Positions 50,308-59,796 of a stretch of 64,000 nucleotides of DNA are shown in pieces. The stretch lies in assembly GCA_026120185.1 (NCBI GenBank), contig JANUWF010002022.1, positions 1,534,001 through 1,598,000 of the forward strand, in the 5' to 3' direction. Origin of the DNA: Voacanga thouarsii. Lineage: Eukaryota > Streptophyta > Magnoliopsida > Gentianales > Apocynaceae. Made by a program: the position numbers and the translations under genes. The first letter of the stretch is position 1. Each line of letters begins with the position of its first letter. The notes under the pieces are model-generated. The model had not been told where the DNA came from and searched no databases. It saw only the letters and a program-made list of their open reading frames with translations.

Positions 50308-51300
50308 TGATGCGTAAATTTTAGGTGTATAAAAAGTATTAAATTTAAATCCATCCATTTGTCAAGTTTTAATTAAAACATTAATCCCAAAATACACATA
50401 TGAGCAAGTATACTCATCGTAAGCATAACATAAAGAATTAACCAGTATCGATCCTCAAGGGAAGAAGTATAGACTAATCACTTATCATTCATTATTTAAT
50501 CGACCAAAAAAAAAAAGGAGTAAAACAATGAAAAGAAAAATAAAGAAATATATACAACCTAAGGTGTAAAAATATGTAATTTAGATAAAAGCTTTTGAAA
50601 ACATTAATGAATTACTTAGCCAATATCACAATCAATCATTATCTTGGTCTCATGAAGGATTTAATATATACTCACTTCGTTTGCAATCCATGGAATCACT
50701 AACTTCTAGATAAATTAGTGAATATATTCTGTCTCGACTAACTTATGCAAAAGATGCATTAAAATCAATCCTCATATAAATTTCTATATTCTAGGTGATT
50801 CAAAACATGGAATTAATTAATGAATCCATATTCTTGCAATCATTAACCAACTTTTGATTACCAATGTTCTAAAAAATTAACTATTTTTTCAAGCAAGTTA
50901 AGAGATAACAAATATGAAACTAATTAATTGAAGCCATTCCCAACCTCTTTTTCAAGCATGTTAATAACAAAAATCAATTAGCCAACTCCATATGAAAAAC
51001 AAGTAATCAAATCCCAAGATAAACAATGAATTGATCAAAGGACTAAATTAATCAATAAATCACAAATCACAAAAACAGTGTCAAATTACAATAGGAATAT
51101 TGAATACATGATTATATAAAGAAAAGGAAACAAAGGTAAAAGAAAGCACTCTAGACAAGCCTCTTTCTTCCTTCTTGAAGATTATCTTGAACATTCCTTC
51201 TTATTTGGGAGAATCTCTCATTCAATGAGTGATTGGTAGTTTTTTGCACGTGGATCTACCTCTCTCTATGTATATATCCAAACCCTTGTGTTTTTTTGTG

Positions 51301-51308
51301 CTTTTATA
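51301..51308 (-). promoter_or_regulatory. TATA box of LTR 1
   Basis: CCTATAAAAG on the minus strand, about 110 bp downstream of the palindrome island. The same site is at 52813-52820 in LTR 2. Confidence 0.6.
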
Positions 51309-51414
51309 GGCCTCTTGGATGCTAAATTCGTGGATGAGGAAGTCTTGGCCGAGTAGACTAGGAAAATACCAAAATCATTGAACAATTCCTAATTTCTTGC
51401 ACAAAATATTCGCG

Positions 51415-51665
51415 TTTAAAGTGTACCTAGCGCTGGGTACCTTCAACCCACCTGGTGCTAGGTGTACTCTGTTCTTTCCTAGTTTTTGCTCTATTTTTGG
51501 ACTATTCTCCTTGCTAGACAGTATTAACCCGGCGCAGGTGCACTTGCCAAACCTGGTGCCAGGTCAGTTTTGGTTTTCCCTGAAGCTTGGCTCGAAATCC
51601 TTTGCTGGACTAGAATAGACCCTGTGCCTGGTCCCTTGGCTGGGCCTGGCACAAGGTCTATTCTT
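51415..51665. repeat. Palindrome island in LTR 1
   Basis: Six units of consensus ACCTGGCGCCAGGT: TACCTAGCGCTGGGTAC near 51423, CACCTGGTGCTAGGTG near 51450, CCCGGCGCAGGTGCAC near 51528, ACCTGGTGCCAGGT at 51551-51564, and two more near 51620 and 51645. It is GC-rich in an AT-rich LTR and upstream of the TATA box. Confidence 0.8.
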
Positions 51666-51837
51666 GTTTTGTTCACTTTCTGCTCGATTTTAACTTAAAT
51701 CTGCAAAAATTTGGGAGAAATACGTTTTACAAGCAAAATTCCAAATAGGAAGGAATATGCCTAGTTATTATAATAGATGTATCTCAAAACAACCTCAAAT
51801 AACTAGAAAAATAGTGGTGATTTTAGCCCCTATCGCA

Positions 51838-51845
51838 TAAAAACT
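51838..51845 (-). other. LTR-LTR junction, 8 bp
   Basis: TAAAAACT separates the two LTRs. On the minus strand this is AGTTTTTA, which matches the start of the internal region of E1 (AGTTTTTGG) just before its primer site. The whole internal region between these LTRs is therefore reduced to 8 bp. Confidence 0.7.
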
Positions 51846-52812
51846 TGATGCGCAAATTTTATGTATATAAAAATCATCAAATTTAAATCCATCCCTTAGT
51901 CAAATTTTAATTAAAACATTAATCTCTAAATACACATTCAAGCAAGTATACTCATTGATCCGTAAACGAACAAGTACACACTAATCACCTTTCATTCATT
52001 GTTTAAGCAATCCAAATAAAGTAGTAAAATAATAAAAAGAAAAATAAAGAAATATATACAACTCAAGGATGTAAAAATATGTAGTTTAGACAAAAGCTTT
52101 TGAAAACCTGATAATGAATTATTTAGCCAATATCATAATCAATCATTATCTTGGTCTAATGAATGATTTAATATAGACCACTTCGTTTGCAATCCATGGT
52201 ATCACTATCTTCTAGTTAAATTAGTGAACATATTCTCTCTCGACCAACTAATCCAAAAGAAGAATTAAAATCAATCCTCATATAAATCCCTATATTCGAG
52301 CTGATTTAAAGCATGAAATTAGTCAATGAATCCATATTCTAGCAATCAATAACCAACATTTGATTACCAATATTCTAAACAATTAACTCATTGTTCAAGC
52401 AAGTTAAGAGATAACAAATTAATATGAAACTAATTAATTGAAGTTATTACCAACATCTTTTCCACGAAAGTTAATAACAAAAATCAATCAACTAACTACG
52501 TAAGAAAAATAAGTAATCAAATCCCAAGATAAACAATGAATTAATCAAATGACTAAATTAATCAATAAATTGCGAATCACAAAAACAATGTCAAATTACA
52601 ATGCCAATATTCAATACATGATTGTCTAAAGAAAAGAAAAGAAAGCTAAAATAAAGCACTTATAGACAAGCCTCTCCTTCCTTCTTGAAGACTCTCTCGA
52701 ACAATCCTCCTTGATTAGGTGAATCTCTCATTCAATGAGTGATTAAGAGTTTTTTTTTGCTCTTGGTGCCCTCTCTCTTTTTGTATATATCAAACCCTTG
52801 TATTTTCTTGTG

Positions 52813-52820
52813 CTTTTATA
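52813..52820 (-). promoter_or_regulatory. TATA box of LTR 2
   Basis: CCTATAAAAGCAC in context on the minus strand, about 110 bp downstream of the palindrome island. Confidence 0.6.
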
Positions 52821-52929
52821 GGCCTCTTAGATGCTAAATTCGTGGTTGAGGAAGTCTTGGTCGAGTAGACTGGGAAAATAACAAAATTATTGGAAAATTC
52901 CTAATTTGGTAAACAGAATATTAGCCTTC

Positions 52930-53180
52930 TAAAGCATACCTGGCGCCGGGTATCTTCGACCCACTTGGCGCCAGGTGCACTCTGTTCTTTCTCTATTTTT
53001 TTTCTATTTCTGGACTGTTCTCCTTTGCAGACAAAATTGACCTAGTACCAGGTGCACTTACTAGACCTAGCGCCAGGTTTGTTTTGGTTTTCCCTGAAGC
53101 TTTGCTCGAAATCCTCTGTTAGACCAGAATGGACCCGGTGCCTAGTCCCTCGACTGGGCCTGGCACTAGGTCTATTATGG
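52930..53180. repeat. Palindrome island in LTR 2
   Basis: Units with ACCT/AGGT arms: ACCTGGCGCCGGGT at 52938-52951, CTTGGCGCCAGGTGCAC at 52964-52980, CCTAGTACCAGGTGCAC near 53041, ACCTAGCGCCAGGT near 53066, CCGGTGCCTAGT near 53136, CCTGGCACTAGGTC near 53159. Each unit corresponds in position to one in LTR 1. Confidence 0.8.
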
Positions 53181-53351
53181 TATTGTTCACTTTTTGCTCG
53201 ATTTTAACTTAAACCTGCACAAATTTGACAAAGAAACTTTTTACAAGAAAAATTTCAAATTGGAAGGAATATGCCTAGTTATTATAACTAATGTATCTCA
53301 AAACGACCTCAAATAACTAGGAAAATAGTGGTGATTTTAGCCCCTACCACA

Positions 53352-53366
53352 TATCCCCACACTTGA
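53352..53366 (-). other. Polypurine tract of E2
   Basis: On the minus strand CAAGTGTGGGGATATG leads into the LTR start TGTGGTAGGGG. It is preceded by GGTTGAGGAGAAGC, the same context as in E1. Confidence 0.65.
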
Positions 53367-53659
53367 ACATTTGCTTCTCCTCAACCAAAACACTTTAGTC
53401 CAAGAAAAAACATCAAGAAAACACAAGCTCTTACTCATTCCAAAAATTCTTTACCCAAGTAAAGATTATATCTTCCCTTTAAACTTTAGATACAACTCTT
53501 GTCATTCATACCCATTGAAAAAAAAGTTCAAACTTCAAAACTTTTGACAAGACACCACAAAACTCTGGAAGTCAAATTAGTCAAGTTCATCCCTTCATCT
53601 AAGAAAACTATTTCACTCTTCAAGCAAAAATATAGATAATATGAATCACATAAGTCAAG
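53367..53659 (-). mobile_element. E2 internal region, 3' non-coding part (left piece)
   Basis: Non-coding stretch between the polypurine tract and the insertion site of LTR copy A. It continues at 58098. No ORF. Confidence 0.6.
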
Positions 53660-53664
53660 CTATC
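53660..53664. repeat. Target-site duplication CTATC, left
   Basis: CTATC directly before copy A and again directly after it at 58093-58097. Confidence 0.85.
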
Positions 53665-53922
53665 TATGAAACCCTAGTCAAAACCAACCTTAGAGTAAGG
53701 GGGTTGGGATGCATATAATATTTTATTGCATATTTAAATATATTTTTATATGATTTTATGTGCTTTGGATTTGTGTTTTCTAGTCTAGAGGGCTTGGATA
53801 TGATTATTGAGTAAGAAGGGCAAAATGGTAATTTTTGCTTGAGGTGAAAATAGGGAAATAGCTTGAGGATTAAATAGGAAAAATATTTTAGAAAAAAAAA
53901 ATAAAAACAAGAGTTATTGTTG

Positions 53923-53974
53923 TATAGTGGTTAGAGCATTGGAATTAATTCTTGAGGTCTTCGGTTCAAATTCC
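53923..53974 (+). promoter_or_regulatory. tRNA-like A and B boxes in LTR copy A
   Basis: TATAGTGGTTAGAGC (53923-53937) matches a polymerase III A box and GGTTCAAATTCC (53963-53974) a B box. Copy B has the counterpart at 60045-60087. A full cloverleaf is not evident. Confidence 0.5.
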
Positions 53975-55577
53975 ATCATTGGAGCTTTAGCATGATTAAA
54001 TTTTATTTTTGCTTAGAAAGTGATATTTTCGGCCTTATGTGCTTTAGAATAGGGTATAGGTGTTGTCCTAGGGGAGACATGATAGGAGTATCCTAATCCT
54101 ATTCTTTTGCCCTACACAAAATTCTTAAGGGAATTCATTCCTCCTTGATCCTTAATTTTCCCTAATTCTCAATTCGTTAGATTAGTTAAATTTGTTCTAG
54201 CCAATTTTCATTCCAGAAATTTCAGTAAAGTGTTGTGGCTTTGAAGGTTCAAAATGTCTTAGTGAAAGACATCTTACGGACTAAAAATGTGGAAGAGATG
54301 GGGAAGGTTCCAAGAGAATTAATTTCCCTAGTGAATCTTCTAAACTTTACTCTAGCTAGGTTCATTTTCCTTCATGTAATGAACTAAAATTTTTCCAGAT
54401 TCTTGTGCCTTCAAGGTGTCAAAATTCTCAGCCATTATTCCCTCCCAAATGCTGCCAGAAAATGGCCCTTTTGATCAGCTTGAAAATTGAAATTTTCTGG
54501 TTAATTTCGGGCTGCACAAATGCTGTGCAAAACCAGAAAAATTTCTGGTTAAAATCGCAGCTTTGGTGGTCTTCAACTAAGCTATTTTCTTCCAGTTTTC
54601 TCCCAGCTCCTTAGCCACCTTTTTCCTCCATGAAGAAGGCTGGAAACCAGCCATGAAAGACCCCTGAAATCTCCTTCAAACTCTGTGCAAGCTGACTGGA
54701 AAATGGAAACCGAAACTGCCCAGAAAAATTCCAGCAATGGAGAAATTCTGTGCAGGATTTCTGTCCAGCTTTGTTTCCTAATCCAGCCCTAGCCGAAACT
54801 CCATCTTTCTTCTGCACAAACCACTCTTAAATAGCCATGAAATGAACTCCATTGTCTTCCCCAAGCTTCTGCATGAAAACCAGACATGCCTGCCATAAAA
54901 TATCTCCAACAAATTACTGCAATCATGCTTTGATTGGATATCAAAATTCCAGCAACCTTAATTTAGCAACCTTCTATAAAAATGTCCCTCAAACAACCTG
55001 ACCTTTCTTTCACCATTATACTCATTCTTTTCGGCCAACATTAGCCTTCTTCAACCAACTTTCATCCAGCTAAATCACAGAGTAACAATTCGGCCATAGC
55101 AGCTTCCAAAAAGCTTCCATTGAACAAAGATATTCTTGTTATATTTTGTTTCCAAATTTGATTCCCAAAAATATTCTTTTAGGATTTCAACAACCAGCCT
55201 TTCCTTTTCCTTTCAAACCAGAAAAATAATCTATCTAAACTACACAAGCAATTCAGCCATTGCACACACACAGAATTTCGGTAGCCTCCAATCCAAAATT
55301 TCTCCATTCTCTTCAACCTTTAAGCACACATAGAACACCAAGAACACCTACTCCTTTCTTTCGCCTAATACCTCTCCAAAGCACTTCAAACTTCTTCCAA
55401 AAATTTCAGATTTCATGTACTCACTGTTATGAGTCCATCCATATCATTGTTAACATCAAACTCCAAAATCCAACTTGCTCTTTTGGATAAAAAATCAGAA
55501 TTTTTGTGAAGGCTAAAGAACACCTTCAAGGTAGGTTTGTTCAATCAACTTCATCTTCACTAATCTTTGATCTCTAA

Positions 55578-55580
<3 letters not shown>

Positions 55581-55623
<43 letters not shown>

Positions 55624-55637
55624 TAAGCATGCTAATG

Positions 55638-55685
<48 letters not shown>
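55581..55685. repeat. (AT)n and (TC)n microsatellites in copy A
   Basis: (AT)20 at 55581-55620, then (TC)n of about 22 units at 55641-55685, separated by 20 bp. Absent at this length from the other copies. Confidence 0.97.
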
Positions 55686-55687
<2 letters not shown>

Positions 55688-57275
55688 CCGAATGCCCTCT
55701 CATTCTTGGCCGAATGAATCCTTCACCAATGGCCATGCTTTCTACATCTCCCTTGGACGGATTTAGTCATCTAGGAGTTGAGATCCATTTGAAACTCCTT
55801 CAAGGTCCTCATCAATCAAGTAAGCCTTTTCAACCCTCCTTTTAAATTTTAGATTCATGTCTCTAGGATAATATTGGTAGGAGATGGATTATGAATAGGA
55901 TATGAGCATGTATTGTTGTGATGAGTATAGATTAAAGCATGAATAAATGTGTGATTATGATGGAGATGGGATTTATGCATGAATTAATTATCTTGGTTGA
56001 TTGTACGGTGTTTTTAGTGTTTAATGCATGTTTTCATGTCATAAGTAGTATTTGTGGTCAAGTATGCTAGAGATTATGTCACATATGGTAAATAGAATTT
56101 ATATTCATGTATGATTATTGAAGCCATGATTATGTTTATGCTAGTAGAGGTTGGATCATGCCTTGATAAATTTAGATCTATACTTTTATTCATGATTTGG
56201 ATAATTTGATGAATTGAATTAGAGTATATGTTCATGATTATAGTTAGAAAGTGGAATTATGATCATGACCTAGTTGCCCCTAAGCTAAATTTTATGTCTT
56301 CAATAAAAAGTTTAATATTATGAATTTTGCTAGTAATTTCGAAAAACCCTAGGAAGGGTAGATTTGGATTATTATATATATAATAAGGATATTTTAGTCA
56401 AATAAATAATAGATTTACTAGAAAATAAAAAAATATAGCTATATAATAAAATGATAATATAAAAAAAAACCCTTTTATGAAAATAATCATAATAAGCAAA
56501 AATATTAATTTTGTAAGTCTTATATTCATAATTATCCTTAAGATTTATCATCTTTCAATTATTATCTTTTAATCAAAACCTGTTAAAATTTATTTATTAG
56601 CTTTCAATCAAGACCCATTAAAAGTTATTTTCAACTAATTTTAGTTATCAATTATTTTAAAATAATTAATTATTAATAAATCATTATTTTTCCTAATATC
56701 ACCTAGGATTATTCATCCAATAAACTCTAAATTATTCTTAGCAAGAATTAAACCATCAACTTATTAGTACCTATTTCCTAAAACATTAATTATTTTAAAT
56801 ATCAAATTAGACTTAGCTTATAAACCTTTTTATTTATTATTTGGCCTTAAAGCTTGGGACACTAGGATCATGGTAGTAGTGAGTTGAGCTAGTCTTATTT
56901 GCAAAAGTGGATTTTTGCTTGAGTTTGATTGAGGTTTATATTTACCCCAGGCGGGGTTGGGTTAGCAGTTGAAGATCTTTATTTTATCTCAAGCTAAGGA
57001 TCAGGTAAACTCCTGTATAAAACCTGATTGATGTAAAACTATTTATTATGGCAAGCCAAATGTAGAGTGCATGGACACTCATTTCTGTAAAGGCAATTGA
57101 GGATTGAATTCTTCCTTATTCCAGTCAAACAATTATTTGAAAATCAATAAGCAGATTTACTCAAACTCAAAACTCTTTCTGAAACTGATTTTGACAAAGA
57201 CTTTGGAAACCCTTAATTTCCATTTTCAAGTGGAACTGTGTTTTGTTCATTTTTCCCAAACGGGATAGGTTACGT

Positions 57276-57520
57276 CGAGTACTCAATAAGGGTGGGCTGC
57301 TAGGACTAGTCCTTGAGGGGTTAGGGTAAGTCTCTCAGTAGGTGGCCATCTCTGCGGGGTGAGTCCTGCCCGGATAAGATGTCAGTCCAGTAGGTCGTGT
57401 CGGTCCGAGCTAGCAATTATTTTTCAGTCAACTGACTGTGTTTTGTCGGAATGGACACCCGGTTGTTGTTTGGGTATAGAGAAGAAGGAGTATTTTGTCC
57501 AGTAGGCTGATCACCAACCT
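57276..57520 (+). repeat. Conserved GC-richer block of the long LTR family
   Basis: Shared with 3597-3836, 13040-13262 and 63278-63510. Anchors are GTACTCAATAAGGGT, GGTTAGGGTAAGTCTC, GTGGCCATCTCTG, GGTCCGAGCTAGCA and a GTATAGAGA..GAGTAT motif. No long ORF is conserved, so conservation, if real, would be at the RNA or DNA level. Confidence 0.75.
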
Positions 57521-58092
57521 TTTGTCAGTCTACACAAAGTGTCGGTATTCTGATCGGTTATGGGGCCCAACGTGTGGTAACCCACGATCATTTCTTTTTG
57601 AGTGGTTGATTTTATTGTTTATGTATGGTTGAAAAAGCCAAAACACCACTCTTGGTTTTTGACTAATGTTTATTGCTTGCTAGTATTTCTCTTATAAAGA
57701 TTTATATTTTGCATTCACGAACTGTTTTCACTGGACACTCAAAGCACACACGGACTTACTGTGATTTTTATCTCATCACCTTTTTTACCATAATTTCAGG
57801 TTGATCCTGCTGTGGAGATGAGTAGCTAGATATTGCCTGCCTTGGAAGATTTTCTGATATTTGATTTGTGTAATACTTTGGGGAGTTGAGAGTGGATAAT
57901 TTTTATTTTGGATTTATTTTTTAGAATTCTTGGATTTAATCTTATATTTATCCTTAGATTGTAATAAATTTTAAATTAAAATATTATTTTTATTCCGTTA
58001 TTTTATTTGTGTGACCTAGTTATAAAGACCCCTTATCATTTGGATGGGGCGACATCCCCGGCCCTGGCGGGCCTAGGTAATGGGGTGTTACA

Positions 58093-58097
58093 CTATC
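58093..58097. repeat. Target-site duplication CTATC, right
   Basis: Partner of 53660-53664. Confidence 0.85.
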
Positions 58098-59199
58098 TAC
58101 TAGCTCAATTTTTATAAATCCAAAAATTGCATAACTCAAGTCATGATGTACGGAAAGCATTCCAATTTTTTTCTTCTAAAAAATTTTCAATGTCTTAGAG
58201 AATTGATATCCTTAAATGCATGGATTTCTATTCACACACCGTATTAGCCTCCTTTTATGGTCATTGCTCATTAATTTTTTTTTTTAAACATTCCTTTCTT
58301 TCTCTGCTCTTTCTTGCCTTTTTGCCTTCGGGATAGACTCAAGAGAGTGCACTAAATTTACTTGCTACTTCTTCCCATATTGACCCTCTTTTTAGCCAAA
58401 GGTCTTCAATGATAATCAATAAGAGCATTTGTTTTTCAATTCACCTAACAGTAGTGTTGTTTCTACCCATTGTTCTTCTTTTTCCAACTCAATCAAAATT
58501 TTTTCATAATTCTCCATAATCTTTCCTCTCAAATTTTTTTTTATCAACTCACATTTTTCATCATAACTCAAAGGTTAGCAAAATTTAAACTCATAATACA
58601 AGAGTTAGCCAATAAACTTTACCCATATTCATCATATCCTTCATATTTCAACTAGATAAGTCAAATAACATTCGAACACCAATGCATAAACAAGATTAAT
58701 CAAAATTCTCAAGTTTTGAAAAATATCATATCTAACAAAACTAATTTCATCAAAATCTACCTAATGAATGACAAAACTCATATCCAAGTAAGAAAAAGAA
58801 TTACAACCTTTCTTAACCATGAAAACCATTTAAATTTTCAAAACATTTTCACAAAATGATATGGAAAAGTACTTCTTCAACCTCATTCCCCCCCCCCCCA
58901 ATTAATTTGGACATTGTCCTCAATGACTAAAGATAAAACAATAAAAGTGCAGCCAAGAAGACCAAAATGAATAAAGAAGAAGATACTTCAATTAAATCAT
59001 AGTGCCACCACGTTTGAATCCGCCACAAGAGTTACAAGAAAAGTCATAAGAGTACCTAATGAAGAAGAAACAAAACAAAGAAAAACATATATCTTGAAAA
59101 AGGAATCGAAAATAAAATAAAAGACATGATACCTAAAAGCTAGTAAAGGTCATTAAAATTTTAAAAAAAGATAAATAAAATAAAATACAAGAGAGTAAG
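58098..59199 (-). mobile_element. E2 internal region, 3' non-coding part with second purine tract
   Basis: Continues 53367-53659 after LTR copy A. A poly-C run at about 58889-58901 (poly-G on the minus strand, after GAGGACAATGTCC) is a purine tract about 1.1 kb upstream of the real one once copy A is removed, comparable with the second tract of E1. No ORF. Confidence 0.6.
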
Positions 59200-59796
59200 T
59201 TAAGAGTCATCCTCATCATTATCATCGTCAGCTACGCGATGGGAAGATGCACCAGTAAATTGTTGGAACAAAGTGGCCAAGCTTTGATCTTGAACCTCAT
59301 AGTGGTGACAAATATCTGCAATGAAATCGCGAAGATAGAGGAGGATAGTCATTTGGCTCTCCAGCAAAGCCTCCATGCATGCCTCAAAATTAGTATGTGA
59401 ACGATAGCTAGTGGCATGAGGAGCTGGTCTAGTAGGTGGCTCCTCTTCCTCCTCCTCAGTAGGGAAAAGCTTCTCCCTTCCAGGGTGTTGCACCTCAAAC
59501 GATCTCTTCCACCTCTTGGCCCTTTCATTATAACAATACCCACACTAAACCAAAGTATGCTCCGTCACTAGGTCACGGTTAGTTGTAGGCTCACTCAACT
59601 CTCTATCCATCCACACTCCAAAGTTTCTCAGAATGCGCATAATAACCAAAGGTAATTTGAGGGCTTTGGCTGTAATGTTAGAAAAAACCACCTCTCTCAT
59701 AGACTAAATGGTAGTTAGAGCAAGGGGAATAAGCTCAGTTTTCCTCATTTTATCCAGAATATACATGTCAAAGACCCTAGACTCATTGAAGCCACT
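59200..59796 (-). pseudogene. ORF2 of E2: putative plant transposon protein domain, interrupted
   Basis: On the minus strand the reading starts at the LTR insertion (59796) with GFNESRVFDMYILDKMRKTELIPLA (split here only by length), then SMREVVFSNITAKALKLPLV and IMRILRNFGVWMDREL, aligned with the E1 block at 22935-23090. Two stops lie in this part. A last open stretch of 97 codons (59200-59493) encodes KLFPTEEEEEEPPTRPAP, a coiled-coil-like middle (ACMEALLESQMTILLYLRDF) and an acidic end DDDNDEDDS. The function of the family is unknown to me. The N-terminal part should lie to the right of LTR copy B, outside the window. Confidence 0.7.

Larger units (their letters stand above)
50308..51837 (-). 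repeat. Tandem LTR 1 of element E2
   Basis: About 1530 bp, starting TGATGCG and ending CTATCGCA on the plus strand. It aligns with 51846-53351 from end to end. It inserts immediately after GATGAC of tnp2, so ATGAC (50303-50307) is the expected target duplication; its partner should lie beyond the window. On the minus strand this is the 3'-most LTR of the arrangement. Confidence 0.85.
51846..53351 (-). repeat. Tandem LTR 2 of element E2
   Basis: About 1506 bp, TGATGCGC to CCCTACCACA on the plus strand, aligned to LTR 1 throughout. On the minus strand its start is preceded by a polypurine tract and an internal region to the right, so it is the 3' LTR of E2 and at the same time the 5' LTR of the collapsed unit to its left. 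Confidence 0.85.
53665..58092 (+). mobile_element. Solo long LTR, copy A (4.43 kb, gypsy-type)
   Basis: Starts TATGAAACCC, which aligns with TGTAAAACCC of copy B with two transitions, and ends GGGGTGTTACA. A perfect 5-bp CTATC flanks it. Domains in order: TAGAGTAAG start segment, tRNA-like A and B boxes (53923-53974), CT-rich leader, donor-like CAAGGTAGG near 55530, (AT)n and (TC)n microsatellites, AT-rich segment (56380-56820), the conserved GC-richer block (57276-57520), a hairpin-type terminal domain with ACTTACTGTGA and TTTCAGGTTGATCCTGC (near 57755-57810), and the end. The terminal domain and TGTAACACCCC-type ends suggest a Tekay/Del-like gypsy LTR. No internal region accompanies it, so it is a solo LTR. 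Open frames inside have no family match. Confidence 0.8.

Noticed and set aside
59349..59543. Second minus-strand frame overlapping ORF2 of E2
   Set aside because: Out-of-frame shadow; the aligned domain with E1 is in the other frame.
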